DNA from: Vibrio furnissii CIP 102972
GTDB lineage: Bacteria; Pseudomonadota; Gammaproteobacteria; Enterobacterales; Vibrionaceae
Assembly: GCF_000176175.1 (NCBI RefSeq)
Contig: NZ_ACZP01000020.1
Location: forward strand, 62,001-126,000
Length of the DNA stretch: 64,000 nucleotides
Direction: 5' to 3'
Below are positions 26,281 through 35,903 of the stretch, in pieces. Position numbers and translations under genes: made by a program. Every line of letters begins with the position of its first letter. Positions within the stretch are counted from its first letter, which is position 1. The notes under the pieces are model-generated. The model did not search any database. It saw only the letters and a list, made by a program, of their open reading frames with translations, and was not told where the DNA came from.

Positions 26281-26628
26281 TTATTGAGGAATCTCGTCGC
26301 CTGATTTAGCGGGAGCATCACTCACTGTCTCAGCAGCTTTTTGTTGAATCACTTGACCTTGCGATGGGTCAACCCATTGTGATTCAGTTTTATGCGTAGA
26401 CATATTGCCTAGCACCAAGCTGATGATAAAAAATACGGTTGCAAAAATTGCAGTCATTCGGGTTAGGAAGTTACCTGAGCCGCTCGCGCCAAACACTGTG
26501 TTTGAAGCACCAGCACCGAAAGAGGCTCCCATATCTGCGCCTTTACCTTGTTGAATCAACACCAGGCCAATGATACCAACCGCTGCCAACAGGTAAATCA
26601 CAAGTAGAACTGTAAACATTACTTCCAC
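26281..26628 (-). CDS. secG: Preprotein translocase subunit SecG
   Basis: 115-residue small subunit of the SecYEG channel. There are two transmembrane helices (about 3-23 and 50-70) with the conserved linker QQGKGADMGASFGAGASNTV between them. The C-terminal tail is polar and variable. It is the first gene of the tRNA-rimP-nusA cluster. A small hairpin (26263-26280) lies right after its stop, before tRNA-Leu. Confidence 0.95.
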   Translation of the reverse strand: MEVMFTVLLVIYLLAAVGIIGLVLIQQGKGADMGASFGAGASNTVFGASGSGNFLTRMTAIFATVFFIISLVLGNMSTHKTESQWVDPSQGQVIQQKAAETVSDAPAKSGDEIPQ

Positions 26629-26711
26629 CTATGTTCCAAATTGTTGAGCCAGCGCCGTTCAATCATGTGACTTGAACAAGGCTAGCGACCTCCTCTTCGA
26701 AGGCGGACGCA

Positions 26712-26740
26712 ATACTAACGAATGCGCGTTTGACTGACAA
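26712..26740 (-). promoter_or_regulatory. secG promoter
   Basis: On the minus strand, -35 TTGTCA (26735-26740), a 17-base spacer and -10 TAGTAT (26712-26717). The roughly 80-base leader that follows can fold through GTTCAA / TTGAAC arms before the secG start. Confidence 0.55.
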
Positions 26741-26818
26741 GCGGAATTTTCAAAAAAAATCGACTTTACGAATCAAACGGTCAAAAAAGATTCAAAGATG
26801 ATTCAAAGAACGTGTAAT

Positions 26819-26872
26819 CAAAAACTTGCCCGATTTGTCAGCCACATTTTAATGACCTGACGAATCGGGCAA
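26819..26872 (-). terminator. Terminator after glmM
   Basis: A long stem pairs 26826-26841 with 26857-26872 (15 of 16 positions, one G-T) and has a T-run on the minus strand. It follows the glmM stop by about 12 bases. Confidence 0.85.
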
Positions 26873-26884
26873 AGAAGGCTGCGT

Positions 26885-28225
26885 TTAGCAGTTTACTTTC
26901 ACTGCTTCCGCAATTTTCAGCGCTGATGCTTTCACCAACGCCGCATCTTCACCTTCAACCATGACACGAATCAACGGCTCAGTGCCTGATTTACGCAGCA
27001 GAACGCGGCCTTTGTCACCCAGTTCAGCTTCCACGGCTTGAACTGAAGCCAACACAGCTTCGGCTTCAAGTGGGTTGCTGTCGCCGCTAAAGCGCACGTT
27101 TTCGAGTACTTGCGGATAAAGCGTCATTCCCTGCGCCAGTTCATTCAGCGTCATGCCACTACCGACCACAGAAGCCAGTACTTGCAGTGCAGCAACGATG
27201 GCATCACCGGTGGTGACTTTATCCAATAAAATCACGTGGCCAGAGTTCTCCGCACCGATTAACCAACCTTTCTCTTGCAGTTTTTCCATCACATAGCGAT
27301 CGCCAACCGCGGCGCGAATGAACGGAATCCCCAATTGCTTCAGGCCATTTTCCATGCCAAGGTTGGTCATTAAGGTCCCGACAACGCCACCTTTCAGCTC
27401 GCCACGACGCAGCGCATCGCGTGCGATGATGTAAGCGATTTGGTCACCATCGACTTTGTTGCCGAATTCGTCGACCATGATCAATCGGTCACCATCGCCA
27501 TCAAACGCTAACCCCAAATGCGCTTTTTCTTCCACCACACGTTGTTGTAGCGCGCGCACATCGGTCGCGCCCACATGATCGTTGATGTTCACGCCGTTTG
27601 GCTCAACCCCCATCGCGATCACTTCAGCGCCCAGCTCTTTAAATACATTTGGCGCAATGTGATATGTGGCGCCATGCGCACAATCGACAACAATTTTCAG
27701 CCCAGACAGACTCAATTGATGCGGGAAGGTGCTTTTACAAAACTCGATGTAACGCCCTGCCGCATCCATAAGGCGGGATGCTTTCCCCAGTTCCGCAGAC
27801 TCAACGCATTCAAGCGTTTTATCCAGCTCCGCTTCAATTGCCAGTTCGATATCATCGGGCAGTTTGGTGCCTTCGGATGAGAAGAACTTAATGCCATTGT
27901 CGTAATACGGGTTGTGCGACGCAGAAATAACAATCCCCGCTTCAGCGCGAAACGTTTGAGTCAGGTAAGCAACCGCTGGCGTTGGCATCGGACCGGTAAA
28001 AATTGCTTTCAAGCCCGCAGCAGCCAGACCGGCCTCAAGCGCCGACTCCAGCATGTACCCCGAAATACGAGTGTCTTTACCAATGATGACTTTTCTTGTG
28101 CCCTGTTTTGCCAGCACGCGTCCAGCAGCCCAGCCAAGCTTCAATACGAAATCCGGTGTGATTGGGTATTGGCCAACTTTGCCACGGACACCGTCAGTAC
28201 CAAAATAACGTCTTTGATCAGACAT
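26885..28225 (-). CDS. glmM: Phosphoglucosamine mutase
   Basis: Converts glucosamine-6-phosphate to glucosamine-1-phosphate for UDP-GlcNAc and hence peptidoglycan and LPS. The protein has 446 residues. The catalytic serine lies in GIVISASHNPYYDNG, the metal loop is DGDGDR, and the sugar-binding loop is GAENSGHV. It follows folP with a 16-base gap, the usual ftsH-folP-glmM order. Confidence 0.96.
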   Translation of the reverse strand: MSDQRRYFGTDGVRGKVGQYPITPDFVLKLGWAAGRVLAKQGTRKVIIGKDTRISGYMLESALEAGLAAAGLKAIFTGPMPTPAVAYLTQTFRAEAGIVISASHNPYYDNGIKFFSSEGTKLPDDIELAIEAELDKTLECVESAELGKASRLMDAAGRYIEFCKSTFPHQLSLSGLKIVVDCAHGATYHIAPNVFKELGAEVIAMGVEPNGVNINDHVGATDVRALQQRVVEEKAHLGLAFDGDGDRLIMVDEFGNKVDGDQIAYIIARDALRRGELKGGVVGTLMTNLGMENGLKQLGIPFIRAAVGDRYVMEKLQEKGWLIGAENSGHVILLDKVTTGDAIVAALQVLASVVGSGMTLNELAQGMTLYPQVLENVRFSGDSNPLEAEAVLASVQAVEAELGDKGRVLLRKSGTEPLIRVMVEGEDAALVKASALKIAEAVKVNC

Positions 28226-28241
28226 GATGATTCCTTAGTTT

Positions 28242-29081
28242 TTATAATGCGCGGTTTTTGTTCATCGTTTGGATAATCGTCATCGCTTCCAGTGTTTCTT
28301 CGACGTCATGCACACGGATAATCTGCGCGCCTTTCATTGCGGCAATCGATGCACACGTCACGCTGGCCACCATGCAATCTGCAGGTTGTTTGTCCAGCAA
28401 TTTAAAGATCATGGACTTTCGAGACATGCCAGCAAGCACAGGCAAGCCGAAACGATGGAATTGTTCCAAATTCGCTAACAGATGATAATTGTGTTCGATG
28501 GATTTACCAAAGCCAAATCCCGGGTCAAGGATGATATTCTCACGCGCGATACCCGCCGCTTCACACACCGCCATGCGTTCCGCCAAAAATGCTTCCACGT
28601 CAGCCAACACATCGTCGTATTGCGGTGCATTCTGCATGGTTTTGGGTTGGCCTTGCATGTGCATGATGCACACCGGCACATTTGCTTCAGCGGCGACTTC
28701 CAGAGCACCCGGCTCGGTCAATGAACGAATATCATTGATCAAATCGGCCCCCGCAGCCACCGACTGACGCATCACCTCCGCTTTGCTGGTGTCCACTGAA
28801 ATCCACACTGCTGGATTGCGCTCACGGATGGCCTTCACGACCGGAATGACGCGCTGCAGTTCTTCTTCAAGCGTGACGTCAGGCGCACCTGGCCTTGTCG
28901 ATTCTCCCCCGATGTCAATGATACTAACGCCAGCAGCAATCATCTTTTCAGCCCGTTCTAACGCTTTATCGAGTGTGGTATAGCGACCACCATCAGAAAA
29001 AGAATCCGGCGTGGTATTGAGAATCCCCATCACATGGGGGCGATCAAGTTCGAGGGTTTTGGTTGCGGTTTGTATTTTCAT
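28242..29081 (-). CDS. folP: Dihydropteroate synthase
   Basis: Joins p-aminobenzoate to the pterin pyrophosphate in folate synthesis; the target of sulfonamides. The protein has 279 residues. Conserved motifs are MGILNTTPDSFSDGG, DIGGESTRPGA and GFGFGKS. The ATG at 29081 is chosen because AGGGA lies 4 bases upstream and the family begins at MKIQT; the frame runs on to 29126 through the terminator region. No resistance-type changes were assessed. Confidence 0.95.
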   Translation of the reverse strand: MKIQTATKTLELDRPHVMGILNTTPDSFSDGGRYTTLDKALERAEKMIAAGVSIIDIGGESTRPGAPDVTLEEELQRVIPVVKAIRERNPAVWISVDTSKAEVMRQSVAAGADLINDIRSLTEPGALEVAAEANVPVCIMHMQGQPKTMQNAPQYDDVLADVEAFLAERMAVCEAAGIARENIILDPGFGFGKSIEHNYHLLANLEQFHRFGLPVLAGMSRKSMIFKLLDKQPADCMVASVTCASIAAMKGAQIIRVHDVEETLEAMTIIQTMNKNRAL

Positions 29082-29112
29082 AAGTCCCTGAAAATAGGTT
29101 GGCCTGAAACAG

Positions 29113-29137
29113 AAAACCCCGAACAAGTCGGGGTTTT
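29113..29137 (-). terminator. ftsH-folP intercistronic terminator
   Basis: A perfect 10-bp stem (29113-29122 with 29128-29137, 5-base loop) ends in T on both strands. It lies between the ftsH stop and the folP start. Confidence 0.7.
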
Positions 29138-29152
29138 GATTAAAAAGAAGGA

Positions 29153-31120
29153 TTATTCGGTGTCTTTCTTGTCAGCAGACTGCGCTGCATCTTGTTCAGC
29201 CGTAGGTTCATCTGCTGGTGCAGCCTCCACTGGCGCTTCAGCTTTTGCTTCTGGCTCAGCGTTGTCTTGAGGTGCCGCATTCGCGCGGTCTCCCCAACCT
29301 GCGGGTTCACGAATGTCTGCTTTGCGAGCCATCAGATCATCGATCTGACCCGCATCAATCGTTTCATACTTCATCAATGCATCCTTCATGGCGTGCATGA
29401 TATCCATATTGTCGATCAAAATCTTGCGCGTACGTTCGTAGTTGCGATCAATAATCTTACGGATTTCGTCGTCAATCAGTTTCGCAGTGTCATCTGACAT
29501 GTGTTTGGTCTGCGTCACGCTACGACCCAGGAAGACTTCGCCTTCCTCTTCCGCATACAGCATTGGACCTAGTTTTTCTGAGAAGCCCCATTGCGTAACC
29601 ATCTTGCGTGCAATATCTGTTGCACGTTCGATGTCGTTCGAGGCACCTGTCGACACTCGCTCAACGCCGTAAATCAACTCTTCCGCCAAACGACCGCCGT
29701 ACAGACTGGAAATCATCGATTCCAGATGTTGTTTCGACATGCTGACGCGATCTTGCTCTGGCAGGTACATGGTGACCCCCAACGCACGACCACGAGGAAT
29801 GATCGAGACTTTGTAGACGGGATCGTGCTCAGGAACCAAGCGACCGACAATGGCGTGCCCCGCTTCGTGGTAAGCGGTCGATTCTTTCGTCTCTTCCGAC
29901 ATCACCATAGAACGGCGCTCTGCACCCATCATGATTTTGTCTTTCGCCAATTCAAATTCAACCATCGAGACATTGCGCTTGTTACCACGTGCAGCAAACA
30001 GAGCCGCTTCGTTGACCAAGTTCGCCAAGTCTGCACCAGAGAAACCCGGAGTACCACGCGCAATCAGTGATGGTTCAACATCACCAGCCAGCGGCACTTT
30101 ACGCATATGCACTTTCAGAATTTGTTCACGGCCACGCACGTCTGGCAATCCAACCACAACCTGACGGTCGAAACGGCCTGGACGCAATAGCGCAGGGTCA
30201 AGTACGTCTGGACGGTTGGTTGCGGCGATAACGATGATGCCTTCGTTCCCTTCAAAACCATCCATTTCAACCAGCATTTGGTTAAGCGTTTGTTCACGTT
30301 CATCGTGACCACCGCCAACACCAGCACCCCGTTGACGGCCCACCGCATCAATTTCATCGATAAAGATGATACAAGGTGCGGCTTTCTTCGCTTGTTCAAA
30401 CATGTCGCGCACACGAGAGGCACCGACACCCACGAACATTTCAACGAAGTCTGAACCGGAAATCGTAAAGAATGGGACTTTCGCTTCACCCGCAATCGCT
30501 TTTGCAAGCAGCGTTTTACCCGTACCTGGAGGACCGACCATCAAGACACCCGTTGGGATCTTACCGCCCAGTTTCTGGAAGCGGCTTGGATCGCGCAGGT
30601 AATCCACCAGTTCTTTCACGTCTTCTTTCGCTTCGTCACAACCAGCGACGTCGCCAAACGTGGTTTTAATCTGTTCTTCGCCCATCATGCGAGCTTTACT
30701 CTTACCAAAGGACATTGCGCCTTTGCCGCCACCGCCTTGCATCTGGCGCATGAAGAAGATCCAGACACCGATCAGCAGAATCATCGGGAACCAAGAGATA
30801 AAGATCGTGCCGAGTAAGCTTTGTTCTTCTGGTGGAGTCCCTTGAACTTTGACGTTCTGATTAATCAGGTCGTCCAGCAGCTTCTGGTCATACACTGGCA
30901 TGTAAGTGACGTAGCGAGTGCTTCCACCACGACGGGTGAAAGAAATTTCACTGTTATTGAATTGAGCTTCCTGAATCTGGCCTTGGCCAACTTCCTGTAC
31001 AAATGTGGTGTAATCAATGGTTCTGCCGTTGCTGTCACCAGGGCCAAAGCTCTGGAATACCGACATCAATACGACAGCGATCACAAGCCACAGTATTAAA
31101 TTTTTTGCCATGTCACTCAA
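29153..31120 (-). CDS. ftsH: ATP-dependent zinc metalloprotease FtsH
   Basis: Membrane-bound AAA+ protease that controls LpxC, sigma-32 and misassembled membrane proteins. Two transmembrane helices (near 5-25 and 105-125) enclose a periplasmic domain, then Walker A GPPGTGKT, Walker B IIFIDEIDA, and the zinc site HEAGH in the protease domain. The tail is acidic and alanine-rich. The open frame starts at 31207, but the family begins (MSD)MAKNLILW. The TTG at 31120 has GAGG 8 bases upstream and gives 655 residues; the ATG at 31111 is the alternative. Confidence 0.93.
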   Translation of the reverse strand: MSDMAKNLILWLVIAVVLMSVFQSFGPGDSNGRTIDYTTFVQEVGQGQIQEAQFNNSEISFTRRGGSTRYVTYMPVYDQKLLDDLINQNVKVQGTPPEEQSLLGTIFISWFPMILLIGVWIFFMRQMQGGGGKGAMSFGKSKARMMGEEQIKTTFGDVAGCDEAKEDVKELVDYLRDPSRFQKLGGKIPTGVLMVGPPGTGKTLLAKAIAGEAKVPFFTISGSDFVEMFVGVGASRVRDMFEQAKKAAPCIIFIDEIDAVGRQRGAGVGGGHDEREQTLNQMLVEMDGFEGNEGIIVIAATNRPDVLDPALLRPGRFDRQVVVGLPDVRGREQILKVHMRKVPLAGDVEPSLIARGTPGFSGADLANLVNEAALFAARGNKRNVSMVEFELAKDKIMMGAERRSMVMSEETKESTAYHEAGHAIVGRLVPEHDPVYKVSIIPRGRALGVTMYLPEQDRVSMSKQHLESMISSLYGGRLAEELIYGVERVSTGASNDIERATDIARKMVTQWGFSEKLGPMLYAEEEGEVFLGRSVTQTKHMSDDTAKLIDDEIRKIIDRNYERTRKILIDNMDIMHAMKDALMKYETIDAGQIDDLMARKADIREPAGWGDRANAAPQDNAEPEAKAEAPVEAAPADEPTAEQDAAQSADKKDTE

Positions 31121-31219
31121 GGTGTAAGCCTCGCGATAACTAGTTGTAATTAAAGGTAGGGTACTACAGTTTGTGGGCTGTAGCCATAGTGTTAACTTTT
31201 CCCTCAAGGGGTAAAATAG

Positions 31220-31849
31220 TTAACCTTTGTAACCGGTGGCGACGATGTAGACTTCGCGGGAACGCGCCCTTGAAGAATCAGGTTTACGAATTTTAACCGC
31301 TTTAAACATGTCTCGGACATCCTTGACATATTGGTCAAACCCTTCGCCCTGGAACACTTTGACCACAAAACTACCATTAGGTGCAAGAACTTGTCGACAC
31401 ATATCTAAAGCTAATTCCACCAGATACATAGCCCGTGGTTGGTCCACTGACAAATTACCCGCCATATTGGGGGCCATGTCAGACATCACGACGTCAACCA
31501 TATTCGGTTGGATTCGTTCTAGCAGTGCATCCAATACGGCTTCTTCACGAAAGTCGCCCTGCAAGAATGAAACGCCCGCAATGGAGTCCATCGGCAAAAT
31601 GTCACAAGCAATCACTTGCCCACTTTCACCCACAATCCCCGCAGCGTACTGCGACCATCCACCCGGAGCCGCCCCTAAGTCGACCACCGTCATGCTTGGT
31701 TGCAATAATTTATCTTTATTTTGAATCTCTTCTATCTTGAAGATAGCACGAGAACGATAACCTTTCTTTTTGGCCTCGTTTACGTACTTGTCATCAAAAT
31801 GTTCTTTCAACCAGCGGCCGGAGCTCGCCGAATGTTTCTGTTTACTCAT
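31220..31849 (-). CDS. rlmE: 23S rRNA (uridine(2552)-2'-O)-methyltransferase RlmE
   Basis: Heat-shock rRNA methylase (FtsJ/RrmJ) acting on U2552 of 23S rRNA in the 50S subunit. The protein has 209 residues. The SAM loop DLGAAPGGWSQYA is exact, followed by VVMSDMAPNMAG and VKVFQGEGF, which hold the K-D-K catalytic residues of the family. It lies directly upstream of ftsH, as in E. coli, and is divergent from yhbY. Confidence 0.95.
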   Translation of the reverse strand: MSKQKHSASSGRWLKEHFDDKYVNEAKKKGYRSRAIFKIEEIQNKDKLLQPSMTVVDLGAAPGGWSQYAAGIVGESGQVIACDILPMDSIAGVSFLQGDFREEAVLDALLERIQPNMVDVVMSDMAPNMAGNLSVDQPRAMYLVELALDMCRQVLAPNGSFVVKVFQGEGFDQYVKDVRDMFKAVKIRKPDSSRARSREVYIVATGYKG

Positions 31850-31968
31850 TCGATTCCTAACTTAGCAGCCTCTATCCGAGAAAGTATGGTAGAAAATATA
31901 GTCTTCCAAGGTAGATGGCGTTAAAATGTGTTTTTTCAACCCTAATAGTAAAGAAAATTGGGCGCGTA

Positions 31969-32265
31969 ATGAACCTAAGCAACAAACAAAAGCAGCATCT
32001 AAAAGCCCTAGCACACAATTTAAAGCCTGTTGTGCTGATGGGTGGCAATGGACTTACTGAAGCTGTTTTAGCAGAAATCGAAATTGCGCTTGACCACCAC
32101 GAGCTGATTAAAGTGAAAGTGGTATCAGAAGATCGCGAGACGAAACATCTGATTGTCGATGCGATTGTTCGTGAGACTGGCGCAGAGAAAGTTCAGGTCA
32201 TCGGTAAAGTCTTGGTGCTTTTCCGTCCTTCTGAACAGCGTAAAATCGAACTACCACGCAAGTAA
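31969..32265 (+). CDS. yhbY: Ribosome assembly RNA-binding protein YhbY
   Basis: 98-residue CRM-domain protein that associates with pre-50S particles. The GxxG loop lies in VLMGGNGLTEAV, and the start MNLSNKQKQHLKALAHNLKP is typical. The open frame extends upstream to 31915, but homologues begin at the ATG at 31969. It is divergent from rlmE and convergent with greA over a shared terminator. Confidence 0.93.
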   Translation: MNLSNKQKQHLKALAHNLKPVVLMGGNGLTEAVLAEIEIALDHHELIKVKVVSEDRETKHLIVDAIVRETGAEKVQVIGKVLVLFRPSEQRKIELPRK

Positions 32266-32285
32266 TTTCGGTTACTTAAGATTAC

Positions 32286-32312
32286 AAAAAGGTCGCATGA
32301 TGCGACCTTTTT
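32286..32312. terminator. Bidirectional terminator between yhbY and greA
   Basis: A 12-base stem (AAAAAGGTCGCA / TGCGACCTTTTT) with a 3-base loop; A and T runs suit both strands. Confidence 0.85.
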
Positions 32313-32336
32313 GATTTTAGTGCTGACGGGACTGAT

Positions 32337-32810
32337 TTACACGTAATCGACGTGGTCAATCTCAAACACCTTTTCACCACCCGGCGTGCTGATGGTGACT
32401 TCATCACCTTCCATCTTACCAATCAGGCCACGGGCAATCGGTGAGCTGACTGAAATGCGGCCCGCTTTGATATCGGCTTCATCGTCACCCACGATTTGGT
32501 AGGTTTTTTCTTCATCCGTGTCAACGTCAATCAACGTCACAGTGGAGCCAAAGATGATCTTGCCAGAATTATCCATCTTGGTGACGTCAATTACCTGAGC
32601 GACCGACAATTTGAATTCGATATCACGAATTTGCGCTTCACAAATCCCCTGCTCTTCACGAGCCGCGTGATACTCCGCGTTCTCTTTGAGATCGCCCAAT
32701 TCGCGAGCTTCCGCAATCGCTTCTGAAATCTTCGGACGAAGCTTAAGTAGTCTATCCAGTTCATCACGCAGCAACTTTTCGCCGCGAACAGTCATTGGAA
32801 CTTTTTCCAT
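32337..32810 (-). CDS. greA: Transcription elongation factor GreA
   Basis: Rescues backtracked RNA polymerase by stimulating transcript cleavage. The protein has 157 residues. The N-terminal coiled coil with its acidic tip (ELGDLKENAEYHAAREEQG) and the C-terminal globular domain ending in SPIARGLIGK are clear. The ATG at 32810 has GAGGT 5 bases upstream and matches the family start; the frame runs on to 32849. Confidence 0.95.
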   Translation of the reverse strand: MEKVPMTVRGEKLLRDELDRLLKLRPKISEAIAEARELGDLKENAEYHAAREEQGICEAQIRDIEFKLSVAQVIDVTKMDNSGKIIFGSTVTLIDVDTDEEKTYQIVGDDEADIKAGRISVSSPIARGLIGKMEGDEVTISTPGGEKVFEIDHVDYV

Positions 32811-33349
32811 TTTATACCTCAATGCCAAAGTTATCTTTGGACAATACAAACCTACCCAATCCTATAAAAGGCTTAGGTCATGCGTAATCATTTCGTTTCG
32901 AATAGTGTAAACAAACATGCCGATGAAATCATCCAAATTCAAGTTTTGCGACTAGAAATTGAGATTCACCGCCAACTCCTTTATTCACCGTGATCTTCTG
33001 CACAATTCAACTGTTTAGATTTTCGACTAAAACACGTAAAAAAAAATAAAGTTTTCAAGTTTTTTTACCATTTTTACATCCAGCAAAATTACACATTAAT
33101 ACTTTAAAAACAATAGGTTGATATTTTTTTACACTCAATAAAACAGTGTTCATAAGCCGGATTTATATCATTTTACTAACTAATAGAGGAACTTTGCGGG
33201 TACAAATTGACCCACGAATCGTTTCAATGAGCGATACGAATACTAATATTAGATGCGTATTCAACAAGACTCATTTGAATATTCGCCGCACGTTAACTAA
33301 CAACGTGGCTGGATTACTATTTATGGACAGTAAATTAGGACTTAATAAG
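32811..33349. promoter_or_regulatory. greA/ompU intergenic region with very AT-rich ompU promoter
   Basis: About 540 bases between divergent genes. Around 33035-33140 there are long A and T runs, as expected for a ToxR- or H-NS-type target; V. cholerae ompU is ToxR-activated. About 200 bases from 33146 to the ompU start stay open in the ompU frame but look like untranslated leader. I could not fix the -35/-10. Confidence 0.45.
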
Positions 33350-34354
33350 ATGAACAAGACTCTGATTGCTCTTGCAGTCTCAGCTGCAGCAGTGGCAACT
33401 GGCGTAAACGCTGGTGAACTATACAACCAAGATGGCACTTCTCTAGCGCTAGGCGGCCGTGCTGAAGCTCGTCTTTCTCTGAAAGATGGCAAAGCTGATG
33501 ACGCATCTCGCGTACGTATCAATGTTCTGGGTAAAACTGAAATCAACGACGGCGTATACGGTCTAGGTTTCTACGAAGCAGAAATGAAAACCAACACTGA
33601 AGGCTCTGTTGATGACGGTAGTGATAGCTTCACCACTCGTCTGGCTTATGCTGGTATCGGCGGTAACTTCGGTGAAGTAGCTTACGGTAAAACTGAAGGT
33701 GGTCTGGGTGTGATCACTGACTTTACCGATATCATGGCTTACCACGGTAACTCAGCTGCAGACAAACTGGCAGTAGCTGACCGTACTGACAACATGATCG
33801 CGTACAAAGGTCAATTTGATGACCTGAGCGTTAAAGCGTCTTACCGTTTTGCTGACCGTGACACTGACAACGGTGATTTCGTAGATAACAAACAAAGCGG
33901 TTACTCTCTATCTGCTATCTACGCATTCGGCGACACTGGCTTTAAAGTAGGTGCTGGTTACGCAGACCAAGATAAAGCTAACGAGTACATGCTAGCAGCA
34001 TCTTACACAGTTTCTGACTTCTACTTTGCAGGTCTGTTCACTGACGGTGAAAAACAAGATTCAGCACGTAACAAATACGATTACACTGGTTACGAGCTAG
34101 CAGCAGCTTACACTATGAATCAAACCGTGTTCACCACTACATACAACAACGCTGAAACTGAAAGTGAAACGTCTGCAAACAACCTAGCAGTTGATGCAAC
34201 TTACTACTTCAAGCCTAACTTCCGTGCATACGTATCGTACAACTTCAACCTGATTGATAAAGGCGATACTATCGGTTCAGCTGCTGGTAAAGTTGCTGCA
34301 ACTAAAGTTGACGCAGAAGACGAAGTAGCACTGGGCCTACGTTACGACTTCTAA
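33350..34354 (+). CDS. ompU: Outer-membrane porin OmpU
   Basis: 334-residue trimeric general porin. The signal peptide MNKTLIALAVSAAAVATGVNA is followed by a mature start and the OmpU-like GTSLALGGRAEARLSLKDGK. Alternating beta-strands run to a C-terminal aromatic residue (LGLRYDF) needed for outer-membrane assembly. The ATG at 33350 has AGGA 9 bases upstream; an in-frame extension of 68 codons has no signal peptide and is rejected. It sits between greA and dacB, as ompU does in V. cholerae. Codon use is that of a highly expressed gene. Confidence 0.93.
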   Translation: MNKTLIALAVSAAAVATGVNAGELYNQDGTSLALGGRAEARLSLKDGKADDASRVRINVLGKTEINDGVYGLGFYEAEMKTNTEGSVDDGSDSFTTRLAYAGIGGNFGEVAYGKTEGGLGVITDFTDIMAYHGNSAADKLAVADRTDNMIAYKGQFDDLSVKASYRFADRDTDNGDFVDNKQSGYSLSAIYAFGDTGFKVGAGYADQDKANEYMLAASYTVSDFYFAGLFTDGEKQDSARNKYDYTGYELAAAYTMNQTVFTTTYNNAETESETSANNLAVDATYYFKPNFRAYVSYNFNLIDKGDTIGSAAGKVAATKVDAEDEVALGLRYDF

Positions 34355-34375
34355 TTTGACGGTTCTGTCAATCTC

Positions 34376-34405
34376 AAAACGCCTGCTGACTAGCAGGCGT
34401 TTTTG
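34376..34405 (+). terminator. ompU terminator
   Basis: A 12-bp stem (34376-34387 with 34392-34403) is followed by T-rich sequence, about 20 bases after the ompU stop. Confidence 0.88.
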
Positions 34406-34451
34406 TATCTCGCTATACTTCCCCTCATCATTCTCCCAGCGATCAGGCGTT

Positions 34452-35903
34452 ATGTATTTTTTTTCCTTGCGACGACTCCGCGCGCTCAGCGGTTTCTGGT
34501 GTCTTGCCTTGTATTCCATCGTCGCTCATGCCCAAATATCGACCGAACCACTGCCCGCAGGTAGCCGTGCCGGGCTGCTGATTCAACCACTGCAACCCCA
34601 TGCCACCGCGACCGTACAGCAAACCGGAGACTATTTTCCGCCCGCGAGCACCCTCAAAGTCATTACCGCGTTAGCGAGCCAGTTGGAACTCGGCCCTGAG
34701 TTTCGCTTTGAAACCACCCTGAACGTCAACGCCGATGATGTTGCGCTGAACTTTGATGGAGACCCCACTCTCACCACACAAGACCTTAAGACGCTTCTGC
34801 TGGCGCTGAAACAGCAGCATGGTACGGTCATCAAAGGCAATCTTTGGCTCGACAATCGCCGCTTCACGGGTTATGAACGCGCCGTGGGCTGGCCTTGGGA
34901 TGTGATGGGGGTGTGCTACAGCGCCCCCGTGAGTGCGATCAACATTGATGGCAACTGCATTCAGGCCTCGATATACACACAAGATGATGGCGCGACGCGC
35001 GTCTTCGTCCCTGAACACTACCCGGTTCACGTGACAACCGATGCACAAACGGTCAGTGACACTGAGCAGCAAAGTCAGCTCTGCGATTTAGAACTCACCG
35101 CATCACAAGAAAACCATTATCGACTCGCTGGCTGCCTAACGCATCGCAGCAAACCGTTGCCACTCAAGTTTGCGGTTCAAAACACTGAGCTGTACGCTCA
35201 ACGTGTGGTGTACAAGCTGCTCAATCAACTGGGTATCACGCTCAAAGGCGACATCCGTATTGGAGCAATGCCGAATCATCACGGGCACACGCCCCATACC
35301 GTGGCTGTGCATCGTTCGGCCAACTTGACGCAATTACTTGAAACCATGCTGAAAGAGTCCGACAACCTCATCGCAGATTCTCTGACCAAAACGCTGGGCC
35401 ACCAGTTTTTTCTCCAACCCGGCAGTTTTAGCAATGGCACAGAGGCGATCAAGCAGATCATTTTCGCGCGCACGGGGATTTCACTACAAGATGCGCAACT
35501 GGCTGATGGTTCTGGCTTGTCACGCAACAACCGTCTTCGCCTCGACAGCATGCGTCAGGTGTTAATGTACCTGTGGCAGCACGACGCTGAGCTAGGTTTG
35601 ATGGGATTACTGCCTGTTGCCGGAGAAAGCGGCACGTTGAAGTACCGTCGTAGCATGCGCAGCGATGAGGTGAAAGGAAGAATCCAAGGGAAGAGCGGGT
35701 CGCTGTATGGCACATACAACATGGTCGGTTTCGCCCTTGATGAGCAAGGTAAGCCGGAGACGCTGTTTATTCAGTACGTCACCGACTACTTTCCGCCCAA
35801 ACCCGTGCAGGACGTGCCGGTGGAATCACCCATCACTCAGTTTGAATTGGGCTTTTATCAGCATGTGCTTAGCCTAAGCCAAGCACATAATTCACCACAT
35901 TGA
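34452..35903 (+). CDS. dacB: D-alanyl-D-alanine carboxypeptidase/endopeptidase PBP4 (DacB)
   Basis: Periplasmic class C low-molecular-weight penicillin-binding protein acting on peptidoglycan peptides. The protein has 483 residues. A signal peptide ends near SIVAHA. Active-site motifs are STLK (S66, K69), SDN (S303-N305) and KSG (K414-G416; more often KTG). The ATG at 34452 gives a proper signal peptide; the longer frame from 34356 starts inside the ompU terminator. Its 3' end overlaps the opposite MgtE-like gene by 35 bases. Confidence 0.93.
   Translation: MYFFSLRRLRALSGFWCLALYSIVAHAQISTEPLPAGSRAGLLIQPLQPHATATVQQTGDYFPPASTLKVITALASQLELGPEFRFETTLNVNADDVALNFDGDPTLTTQDLKTLLLALKQQHGTVIKGNLWLDNRRFTGYERAVGWPWDVMGVCYSAPVSAINIDGNCIQASIYTQDDGATRVFVPEHYPVHVTTDAQTVSDTEQQSQLCDLELTASQENHYRLAGCLTHRSKPLPLKFAVQNTELYAQRVVYKLLNQLGITLKGDIRIGAMPNHHGHTPHTVAVHRSANLTQLLETMLKESDNLIADSLTKTLGHQFFLQPGSFSNGTEAIKQIIFARTGISLQDAQLADGSGLSRNNRLRLDSMRQVLMYLWQHDAELGLMGLLPVAGESGTLKYRRSMRSDEVKGRIQGKSGSLYGTYNMVGFALDEQGKPETLFIQYVTDYFPPKPVQDVPVESPITQFELGFYQHVLSLSQAHNSPH

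Noticed and set aside
31121..31207. 29-codon extension of FtsH
   Set aside because: The extra residues have no family match, and the TTG at 31120 or ATG at 31111 gives the standard N-terminus.
33146..33349. 68-codon N-terminal extension of OmpU in the same frame
   Set aside because: The signal peptide begins at 33350 after a proper AGGA site; a porin with a non-hydrophobic 68-residue extension would not be exported.
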